Both the position numbers and the translations under genes were made by a program. DNA of 32,791 nucleotides from Deltaproteobacteria bacterium UBA6930 (GTDB taxonomy: Bacteria; Myxococcota_A; UBA9160; UBA6930): contig DKAI01000063.1 in the NCBI GenBank assembly GCA_002450755.1, forward strand, positions 1 to 32,791. Reading direction: 5' to 3'. Below the pieces are notes generated by a model that worked only from the letters and a program-made list of their open reading frames with translations, made no database searches and was not told where the DNA came from. Within the stretch, counting starts at the first letter, position 1. The number at the start of each line of letters is the position of its first letter. Below, piece by piece: positions 1-6,257 of this stretch.

Positions 1-504
1 GCGATTGCGATAGAACCCGAATGCTTACATGCTAGAAATGAATTGAGCATTCTTACTCCTCATCCTGGCGAGGCTGCTGCGCTCCTTGGAACTTCTATCG
101 AGGATATAAACTCTCGTCGTGTGGAGTCCGCCCGCGAAATAGCAAGTAATTATAACGCCATTGTACTTCTAAAGGGTGCCGCCTCACTGATCGCTTCTTC
201 TGCTAATCCCGTTTGGTTCAATTGGAGTGGTGGACCGATATTATCAACAGCTGGCACAGGTGATGTTTTGGCAGGGGTTGTAGCAGGTCTTTTAGCTCAA
301 GGGCTGGATGGTTTAAAATCGGCGGTGGTGGGAGCATATATTCACGGTATTTGTGGCGATCAATTAAGCCAAGAAGTTGGATCAGTTGGAATAAGAGCCG
401 GGAAATTGGCGGAGGCAATACCGAATGCCATCGCGATTCTGAAGGAGCGAAAGGAGCAAAAAGTTGACTTGTCACGTGGTGTCGTTGCCTTCCCGGAGCC
501 CTGA
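1..504 (+). CDS. nnrD: ADP-dependent NAD(P)H-hydrate dehydratase, C-terminal part (partial at window edge)
   Basis: The reading frame is open from base 1, so this is the C-terminal end of a longer protein. A TTG at 43 lies inside the frame but is not the true start. Visible motifs are TPHPGE near the beginning, LLKGAASLIAS in the middle and GTGDVLAGVVAGL, the nucleotide-binding and catalytic glycine-rich loop of the YjeF C-terminal (ribokinase-like) fold. The family dehydrates damaged NADHX and NADPHX back to NAD(P)H with ADP or ATP. In many bacteria the N-terminal half is an NAD(P)HX epimerase (NnrE domain); whether that fusion exists here cannot be seen. The 3' end overlaps the next gene, tsaE, by 41 bases, and an AAGGAG motif for tsaE lies inside it. 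The nnrD-tsaE order is common in bacteria and supports the call. Confidence 0.9.
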   Translation, partial: AIAIEPECLHARNELSILTPHPGEAAALLGTSIEDINSRRVESAREIASNYNAIVLLKGAASLIASSANPVWFNWSGGPILSTAGTGDVLAGVVAGLLAQGLDGLKSAVVGAYIHGICGDQLSQEVGSVGIRAGKLAEAIPNAIAILKERKEQKVDLSRGVVAFPEP

Positions 505-964
505 GGATACATTGCGGATCGGTTATGTGTTGGGATCTGTTCTAGAAAAACCTCCTTTGCTTATCAGCTTAATCGGCGAACTGGGTGTAGGAAAGACAGT
601 TTTTGTGAAGGGATTTGCTCGCGCTCTTGGGTTGTCGATGGATTCAATTACTAGCCCTACGTTTGTAATTGCAAATGAGTACGAGTTGACTACTAGTCTT
701 AGACTAATTCATGCAGATCTCTATAGGATTGAAAGCCGAACGGAGCTTGAGAACGCGGGTTTTCTGGATTGGATTGGGTCAGGAGCGATAACTTTAGTGG
801 AATGGGGCGATCGCGTAGCCGAGGCACTTCCTGAAGACCACTTGAAAGTAGTGTTCTCTAGAGGGAAAGATGAAAACGAGCGCGAGATAAGAGTTTCGGC
901 GACCGGCTGTATAAGTTCTCTAGTGATTGAGAAGAGCCGATCAGAGCTGACCATTCAAGTCTAG
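464..964 (+). CDS. tsaE: tRNA threonylcarbamoyladenosine biosynthesis ATPase TsaE
   Basis: A 166-residue protein of the family size. It has the P-loop GELGVGKT at residues 38-45, then SPTFVIANEY, LIHADLYRI and LVEWGDR, all hallmarks of TsaE (YjeE). TsaE is the ATPase that works with TsaB and TsaD to transfer threonylcarbamoyl to A37 of ANN-decoding tRNAs. The start is the TTG at 464, with AAGGAG at 451-456 giving a 7-base spacer. An N-terminal segment SRSPEDTL typical of the family lies upstream of any later start. The gene therefore begins 41 bases before nnrD ends, an unusually long overlap that probably couples translation. The TAG stop overlaps the AGGAG ribosome-binding site of lysC. Confidence 0.93.
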   Translation: MTCHVVSLPSRSPEDTLRIGYVLGSVLEKPPLLISLIGELGVGKTVFVKGFARALGLSMDSITSPTFVIANEYELTTSLRLIHADLYRIESRTELENAGFLDWIGSGAITLVEWGDRVAEALPEDHLKVVFSRGKDENEREIRVSATGCISSLVIEKSRSELTIQV

Positions 965-974
965 GAGTATATGT

Positions 975-2216
975 GTGGGCTTAGTTGTTCAAAAGTTCGG
1001 AGGTACTAGCGTAGCCGATCCAGAGCGCATAAGGAAAGCTGCGTCCCGGGTGTTAGAGAGTATCAAACAAGGAAATCAAGTTGTTGTCGTCGTGTCCGCT
1101 ATGTCGGGTGTTACAGATCGCTTGCTTACTTTAGGCGCCGAGTTAGGGGGTGAAAATCCCGACCCAAGAGAATTAGATGCACTTCTAGCCACAGGTGAGC
1201 AGCAGACAGTTGCGCTTATTTCAATGTATTTAAGAAGCCAAGGACAGGCTGCGAGATCTTTGACGGGCCCGCAATTAGGAATGCTTACCGATGGCCAGCA
1301 TAATAGGGCTCGAATTTTAGAAATCGAAACTAAAGCTCTTAATGAGATTCTGTCCCGTGGTGAAGTGGCTGTGGTCGCAGGATTTCAGGGAGTTGATAGT
1401 GACGGGAATATTACGACATTAGGTAGAGGTGGCTCCGACACGTCGGCAGTGGCAGTAGGAGCAGCTCTAAAGGCTGATGTTTGTGAAATTTTCACGGATG
1501 TTGAGGGCGTTTACACAGCAGATCCAAATTTGGTGTCGGGCGCTCGAAAGTTGAACCGGGTGTCTTATGAAGAAATGCTAGAAATGGCGAGTCTCGGTAC
1601 AAAAGTTTTGCAAATTCGTTCTGTTAAATTTGCAATGCAATATGGGTTACCGATTCACGTGCGATCTACTTTTGTATCTGAAGAAGGTACTTGGGTAGTA
1701 AGGGAGGAGGAAGTGTTGGAGAGATTGATGGTTTCTGGTGTTACCTATAATCGAAATGAAGCGAAGATCCGTGTACGGGGAGTCGCCGATGCGCCGGGGG
1801 CCGCCGCCCGCATTTTTACACCGTTGTCTGAGGCGGGGATAGTGGTCGATATGATCGTCCAGAACGTGAGCGATGAAGGGACAACGGATGTCACTTTTAC
1901 CGTAGGAAGATCCGATTATAAGAAGGCTCTATCGTTAATTGAATCGGATTCATCGAATATTGGAACTCATGGCGTAGAAGGTGATTCGGGAATCGCGAAA
2001 CTTTCTGTTGTCGGAGTTGGTATGAGAGATCACGCGGGTGTCGCTGCGAAAATGTTTCAAGTTCTGGCGGATGAAGGTATTAATATTCAGTTGATAACAA
2101 CTAGCGAAATAAAGATTTCTGTAGCGGTTGAAGAGAAGTATACGGAGCTAGGGGTTCGTGCACTGCATGCTGCTTTTGTTGAGTCCGGTGCTAAAGACCC
2201 GAAAGAAGACGGTTAG
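975..2216 (+). CDS. lysC: Aspartate kinase (monofunctional, two C-terminal ACT domains)
   Basis: A 413-residue aspartokinase that phosphorylates aspartate in the first step towards lysine, threonine, methionine and diaminopimelate. The kinase domain covers about residues 1-240, with KFGGTSVAD at 7-15 and GRGGSDTSAVAVGAALKADV followed by FTDVEGVYTADPN. Two ACT regulatory domains follow, at about 265-330 and 343-405, so feedback inhibition by lysine and/or threonine is expected from the family. The GTG start at 975 is preceded by AGGAG at 963-967 (7-base spacer). An ATG at 971 is in another frame. A strong internal Shine-Dalgarno motif just before the first ACT domain suggests a separately translated beta subunit, as known for several alpha/beta aspartokinases (see findings). 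The gene sits 10 bases after tsaE, so it is probably in the same transcript. Confidence 0.96.
   Translation: MGLVVQKFGGTSVADPERIRKAASRVLESIKQGNQVVVVVSAMSGVTDRLLTLGAELGGENPDPRELDALLATGEQQTVALISMYLRSQGQAARSLTGPQLGMLTDGQHNRARILEIETKALNEILSRGEVAVVAGFQGVDSDGNITTLGRGGSDTSAVAVGAALKADVCEIFTDVEGVYTADPNLVSGARKLNRVSYEEMLEMASLGTKVLQIRSVKFAMQYGLPIHVRSTFVSEEGTWVVREEEVLERLMVSGVTYNRNEAKIRVRGVADAPGAAARIFTPLSEAGIVVDMIVQNVSDEGTTDVTFTVGRSDYKKALSLIESDSSNIGTHGVEGDSGIAKLSVVGVGMRDHAGVAAKMFQVLADEGINIQLITTSEIKISVAVEEKYTELGVRALHAAFVESGAKDPKEDG
1705..1730 (+). promoter_or_regulatory. Candidate internal ribosome-binding site for an aspartokinase beta subunit
   Basis: AGGAGG at 1705-1710 lies inside lysC. It is followed in frame by GTG (1713), TTG (1716, 5-base spacer), TTG (1725) and ATG (1728, codon 252). 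The position is at the junction between kinase and ACT domains, where the beta subunits of Corynebacterium and Bacillus aspartokinases begin. Part of the AGG pattern simply encodes Arg-Glu-Glu-Glu, so chance is possible. Confidence 0.4.
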
Positions 2217-2289
2217 TTTTCTCTTTTTGAGCGGGGCTGGTCAAATTTAACTTTTTTATAGAGCGCAATAGCTGGGTTTTATTGCTTAT

Positions 2290-3438
2290 ATGACAAGAAT
2301 TTATCTAGATCACAATGCTACGACGCCAATGCATCCCGAGGTGGTTCAGGATATGTTGGTTTGCTTTGAAACGAAATATGGCAATCCCTCAAGCGTTCAC
2401 ACAGATGGAAGGGATGCTCGAAAACTACTAGAGGCCGCAAGATCTCAAGTTTCGGGCTTGTTGTCGACTGACCCGGCAGAAGTGATTTTTACTGGAAGTG
2501 CGACAGAGGCGAACAATACGGTAATCGCACATATGCACGAGACCTCAGGCAAGGACATGGCATTTATCAGTTCCACAATAGAACATCCATCCGTTGACGA
2601 GCCACTAGCTTCTGTCGCGAAGTCGGGACGGGAAGTGATAAAAGTTGGAGTAGATCGCAATGGGCTAGTAAATCTTGATACTTTGGAAACTGCTTTACGC
2701 GGACGAGTTGCTCTTCTTTCCCTTGTTTGGGCTAATAATGAGACGGGTGTTATTCAGTCAGTAGCGGAAATTTCTAGGCTTTGTTCAGAATACGGGGTTT
2801 TGCTTCATTTAGATGCCACGCAGGCAGCCGGGAAAATACCAATTAACCTGAGGGCTCTTAATGTCGAGTTTGTCAGTATCTCCGCTCATAAGTTTAATGG
2901 CCCGAAAGGAGCGGGTGCTTTAATAGTGGCGTCTCCAAAAAGTTTGACACCTTGGATTCAGGGCGGTCCCCAGGAAGCTAGGAGAAGGGGTGGGACAGAG
3001 AATATTGCTGGTATCGTCGGTATGGGAAGAGCCGCTGAAGTAGCTTCCCGTGAACTTGATGCGAGGGCCCGTAAATATGGAGAGCTCCGCGATCAACTTT
3101 GGTTAGGCATTAAGGAGTCTATCCCTTCGGTTGAAAGAAACGGCTCCTGCAGAAGTTGTCTACCGAATACCCTAAATGTAGAGTTCAAGAGGACACCAGG
3201 AGATGTTATTTTGCAGGCGCTAGACCTAGAAGGAATAAGTGTTTCAGCAGGGGCTGCATGTTCCTCTGGATCCGTTGCTCCGTCGCACGTCCTTTCGGCA
3301 ATGGGCTTGACCTCGGATGAGGCGAGGAGTTCGCTAAGGTTTTCTGTAGGTCAGGGAAATGATACAAAGGATATAGTGAGGACTCTGGCGGTTCTCAAAA
3401 GCGTAGTATCTCGGATAAGGGAAACTAATTTGTCATGA
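2290..3438 (+). CDS. Cysteine desulfurase (NifS/IscS family), probably supplying sulfur to MnmA
   Basis: A 382-residue PLP-dependent class V aminotransferase-fold enzyme that takes sulfur from cysteine as a persulfide. It shows YLDHNATTPMHPEV at the start, GNPSSVH, HLDATQAAGKIPINL, the PLP lysine K201 in SAHKFNGPKGAG, RRGGTENIAG and the catalytic Cys324 in the loop AACSSGSVAPSHVL. The loop resembles NifS-type more than E. coli IscS-type sequences. No iscU, iscA or ferredoxin gene is adjacent. Instead the stop overlaps the ATG of mnmA by 4 bases, so its likely main job is sulfur delivery for tRNA 2-thiolation, as proposed for the YrvO-MnmA pair of Bacillus. The ATG at 2290 has no clear Shine-Dalgarno motif; a small inverted repeat GCAATA/TATTGC lies immediately upstream. 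General Fe-S cluster supply cannot be excluded. Confidence 0.92.
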   Translation: MTRIYLDHNATTPMHPEVVQDMLVCFETKYGNPSSVHTDGRDARKLLEAARSQVSGLLSTDPAEVIFTGSATEANNTVIAHMHETSGKDMAFISSTIEHPSVDEPLASVAKSGREVIKVGVDRNGLVNLDTLETALRGRVALLSLVWANNETGVIQSVAEISRLCSEYGVLLHLDATQAAGKIPINLRALNVEFVSISAHKFNGPKGAGALIVASPKSLTPWIQGGPQEARRRGGTENIAGIVGMGRAAEVASRELDARARKYGELRDQLWLGIKESIPSVERNGSCRSCLPNTLNVEFKRTPGDVILQALDLEGISVSAGAACSSGSVAPSHVLSAMGLTSDEARSSLRFSVGQGNDTKDIVRTLAVLKSVVSRIRETNLS

Positions 3439-4493
3439 GTAGAGTTGTAGTCGGAATGTCTGGAGGAGTTGATTCGTCCCTTGCGGCCGCTCTGATGTTA
3501 GAATCATATAATGATGTTATTGGTATCACGATGCATCTTGCTGGAAACTCTAGTAGATGTTGTTCGTTGGATGACGCGGACGATGCTCGGAAGGTTGCGG
3601 AACAACTAGGAATAAATTTTTATGTTGCCAATTACACCAAAGAGTTCCGTCAAGAAGTGATGAAACCCTTTGCTGATTCCTATTTGGCTGGTGAGACCCC
3701 GATACCATGTATTGTTTGTAATAAACGTTTTAAATTCGATCATCTTTTGGCGAGAGCTCGAGGTTTAGGGGCTGAGAAGGTCGCTACTGGCCATTATGCT
3801 CGGATCGCGAAGGATGAAGAGAGTGGTGAGTTTCGGCTTCTGAGAGCTTTAGACTCTACAAAAGATCAATCGTATTTTTTGTATAACCTTAGTCAAGATC
3901 AGCTTGCTCGAATTGAGTTTCCCTTGGGTTTTTTGACGAAAGAAGAGGTCAGGCAAAAAGCACGAAATCTGGGTTTAAGCACGGCCGAGAAACCTGAAAG
4001 TCAGGAGATCTGTTTTGTTCCCGATGGGGACTACGCAAAGGTAGTTGAGGAGCTCGAGCCTTCTTCTTTGCCTGGCCGAGGAGAAGTGGTGTCAGAAGAT
4101 GGAACGTTCCTCGGGAGTCACGAAGGTATCCATCATTTTACGGTAGGACAAAGAAGGGGCTTGGGAGTCTCGGGAAGTGGAAGACTGTACGTAAGCAAGC
4201 TGGATGCCAAGCTGAATAGAGTAGTGGTAGGTGATGGCCGCAGTTTGGAGCACACAAAGGTAGAAGTTTCAAATTTATCTTGGGTAAGTAATGAAGGAAT
4301 ACCCGACATTTTTTGTGCTGAGATTAGAGTTCGCCACGGCCACGATCCATGTCCAGCAAAAATTGAAGTACTAGATGGCGTAGCGACAGCTTTCCTGGAT
4401 CATCCTGTGCGCGCAGTTGCTGCAGGACAGGCTGCAGTATTCTATGACTCGGATACGGTTCTTGGCGGCGGAAGTATCAAGGCCGCAAATTGA
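3435..4493 (+). CDS. mnmA: tRNA-specific 2-thiouridylase MnmA
   Basis: A 352-residue ATP-pyrophosphatase that installs the 2-thio group on U34 of Glu, Gln and Lys tRNAs. The PP-loop SGGVDSS is at residues 9-15. The two catalytic cysteines are C95 in CIVCNKRFKF and C193 in SQEICFVPDGDY. GHYARIA and DQSYFLYNLSQDQL are further family motifs. The C-terminal third contains HFTVGQRRGLGVSG and a beta-barrel-like end. The start ATG overlaps the desulfurase stop (ATGA). The end overlaps the TTG start of rnc (TTGA). This is tight coupling with its presumed sulfur donor upstream. Confidence 0.96.
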   Translation: MSRVVVGMSGGVDSSLAAALMLESYNDVIGITMHLAGNSSRCCSLDDADDARKVAEQLGINFYVANYTKEFRQEVMKPFADSYLAGETPIPCIVCNKRFKFDHLLARARGLGAEKVATGHYARIAKDEESGEFRLLRALDSTKDQSYFLYNLSQDQLARIEFPLGFLTKEEVRQKARNLGLSTAEKPESQEICFVPDGDYAKVVEELEPSSLPGRGEVVSEDGTFLGSHEGIHHFTVGQRRGLGVSGSGRLYVSKLDAKLNRVVVGDGRSLEHTKVEVSNLSWVSNEGIPDIFCAEIRVRHGHDPCPAKIEVLDGVATAFLDHPVRAVAAGQAAVFYDSDTVLGGGSIKAAN

Positions 4494-5173
4494 ACAATAT
4501 AGAACTGCTAAGTAAGCTAGGCCTTGATTCGAACTACGCGACGGGAGTTGAAAAGGCTTTGGAGCACTCTTCTTACTCCCATGAGAAGGATGGAGGTCGC
4601 GGAAACGAACGGATGGAGTTTTTGGGTGACGCTGTCCTCGGTTTGGTCGTGAGTGAGTACCTCTATAGAAAGCATTTGGACTGGAATGAAGGACGTTTGT
4701 CAAGAGCGAGATCTTCTTTGGTTAATAACAAGTCACTGGCTCAAAAGGCGAGGGAGTTAGGTTTAGGAAGCTTTATTCGCCTCGGCCTGACAGAGGTGAA
4801 AAGTGGTGGGGAGGATAAAGATCGAATATTGGCCAATGTGTTCGAGTCAGTCGTGGCAGCGGTTTACCTTGAAGGCGGATATGTGGAAGCAAAGCGTCTT
4901 TGCGAAAATGTTTTTTCAGAAGAGCTGCATAACACAGAGTTAGGGGTTACGCGCGACGCAAAAACTGAACTTAACGAATGGGCTCATTCGTTAGGTAGTT
5001 CCGTTCCAAAATACAGCACACTGGAAGAGCGACAAGAAGAAGGTGAGGACCGGTTCCTCGTTGCAATAGATCTCGGGGGCCGGCGGCTTGCTGAGGCTCG
5101 AGGTAAATCGAAGCGTTCAGCAGAAAGCGCCGCCGCCGCCATAGCGCTCCGCGAAAGAGAAATAGTTAAGTGA
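4490..5173 (+). CDS. rnc: Ribonuclease III
   Basis: A 227-residue endonuclease that cuts double-stranded RNA in rRNA and mRNA maturation. The signature NERMEFLGDAVLG is at residues 39-51, with the metal-binding residues E40, E43 and D47 by family alignment. A second motif reads ILANVFESVVAAVYLEGG. Here the position usually given as a catalytic aspartate (E. coli D114) is N116, while the essential glutamate (E. coli E117) is retained as E119. A double-stranded RNA-binding domain occupies about residues 155-225 and ends with KRSAESAAAAIAL. The start is TTG overlapping the mnmA stop, and the end overlaps the GTG of era. The rnc-era pair is a classical neighbourhood. Confidence 0.96.
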   Translation: MNNIELLSKLGLDSNYATGVEKALEHSSYSHEKDGGRGNERMEFLGDAVLGLVVSEYLYRKHLDWNEGRLSRARSSLVNNKSLAQKARELGLGSFIRLGLTEVKSGGEDKDRILANVFESVVAAVYLEGGYVEAKRLCENVFSEELHNTELGVTRDAKTELNEWAHSLGSSVPKYSTLEERQEEGEDRFLVAIDLGGRRLAEARGKSKRSAESAAAAIALREREIVK

Positions 5174-6051
5174 ACGAGATTGGCTCTTATCGTTCTGGGG
5201 TCGTCGCAATTATTGGTAGAGCTAATGCTGGAAAATCGACTCTGATTAATCGACTTCTCGGCGAAAAGATAGCGATAGTCACATCGAAACCACAGACCAC
5301 TAGGAGCAGGATTTTAGGAGTATTGACGAGAGAAGAGGTTCAGTTTCTATTCGTTGATACACCTGGTTTTCATGAAGGGCAAAAGGCTCTAAATCGCGCG
5401 CTGGTGCAATTGGCTGAGGAGGCGATTAAAGATTGCGATGTAGCTCTTTTGCTTGTTGATTCAACCAAGGGGTTTAGTGCTTCATATCGCGATATCGTTT
5501 TTAAGTTGCAGGAAAATACGAAGCCAGTAGTTGCGGTAGCAACAAAGATAGATTTGGTTCCTAAAACAGAGATGCATTGGCCTGAGGAACTTTCGTTTTC
5601 AGCGAGATGCAGCGTTTCGGCAAAAACAAATTTTGGAATTGATGCACTTCTCCAGTTGCTTGAAGGCTTCTTGCCTGAGGGTCCTAGGTATTATTCGCCC
5701 GATCAGTTGTCAGATCGGCCATTGCGCTTTTTTGTTAGTGAATTGATCAGGGAAGTTGCTTTTGAAATGCTCGGGGACGAGGTTCCTTATGATTTGGCCG
5801 TAGACATTCGAGACTTTGATGAATCTCAGGAAGATCTGATCAGCATAAATGCGGATCTTCTCGTGGAGACAGCCTCCCAGAAAAAAATTGTAATTGGTAA
5901 GGGCGGAAGACTTATCAAGGAACTAGGTATTCGGTCGCGTCATAAAATTGAGCGATTTTTAGGTTCGAAAATTTATCTTGGGCTCTTCGTAAAACACGAA
6001 GCACGTTGGAGCAAAAAGCCCGGGCGTATAAAGGCTTTAGGCTATAATTGA
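5170..6051 (+). CDS. era: GTPase Era, 16S rRNA/30S assembly factor
   Basis: A 293-residue Ras-like GTPase that binds the 3' end of 16S rRNA through a KH domain and acts in 30S maturation. G1 is GRANAGKST (residues 16-24), G3 is DTPG (63-66), G4 is TKID (125-128, where NKxD is usual) and G5 is SAK (150-152). The KH domain reads VIGKGGRLIKELGIRSRHKI and ends in the typical basic tail ending in LGYN. The start is GTG overlapping the rnc stop (GTGA). It is the last gene of the desulfurase-mnmA-rnc-era chain; a hairpin follows at 6073-6116. Confidence 0.96.
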   Translation: MNEIGSYRSGVVAIIGRANAGKSTLINRLLGEKIAIVTSKPQTTRSRILGVLTREEVQFLFVDTPGFHEGQKALNRALVQLAEEAIKDCDVALLLVDSTKGFSASYRDIVFKLQENTKPVVAVATKIDLVPKTEMHWPEELSFSARCSVSAKTNFGIDALLQLLEGFLPEGPRYYSPDQLSDRPLRFFVSELIREVAFEMLGDEVPYDLAVDIRDFDESQEDLISINADLLVETASQKKIVIGKGGRLIKELGIRSRHKIERFLGSKIYLGLFVKHEARWSKKPGRIKALGYN

Positions 6052-6072
6052 GCGAGAAGCGTGGAGTGTGAA

Positions 6073-6116
6073 TATCGATCTTGTGGGTCGATTTGGTCCC
6101 ACTTTTGCAATCGATA
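6073..6116 (+). other. Nested stem-loop downstream of era, possible weak terminator
   Basis: An outer stem TATCGAT (6073-6079) pairs with ATCGATA (6110-6116). It encloses an inner stem GTGGG (6083-6087) pairing with CCCAC (6098-6102), followed by TTTT. This may end the era transcript, but the U-tract is only four bases. It may also be part of the regulatory region of icmF. Confidence 0.4.
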
Positions 6117-6148
6117 AATATCTAATAAAAACAAAGAGTTAAGTGTTT

Positions 6149-6157
6149 TGCTAGAAT
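6149..6157 (+). promoter_or_regulatory. Candidate extended -10 promoter element for the icmF operon
   Basis: TGCTAGAAT matches the extended -10 pattern TG-N-TATAAT (TAGAAT at 6152-6157). No convincing -35 hexamer lies 16-18 bases upstream, as is usual for extended -10 promoters. Transcription would begin near 6164 and give a leader of about 95 bases. Confidence 0.3.
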
Positions 6158-6222
6158 CTCGGCACGGTTATCGTGAGAGTCCCCCAGAGCAACTTCCAAC
6201 CACGGGCAAAAAGGAAGGGTTG
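6158..6222 (+). other. Structured 5' leader of icmF (two predicted stem-loops)
   Basis: The first hairpin is CTC..CACG (6158-6166) with CGTG.GAG (6172-6179) around a GTTAT loop. The second pairs CAACTTCC (6190-6197) with GGAA..GTTG (6213-6222) with a two-base bulge. Neither the B12 box nor other conserved cobalamin riboswitch segments could be recognised by eye. A purine-rich AAGGGAGA site (6243-6250) follows 7 bases before the icmF ATG. Confidence 0.35.
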
Positions 6223-6257
6223 AGGGTGAGCCGGTTTAGAGAAAGGGAGAGTCAAAA

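Noticed and set aside
6052..6257. Cobalamin riboswitch upstream of icmF
   Set aside because: The conserved B12 box and the other fixed segments of the class could not be found by eye; only generic hairpins are visible.
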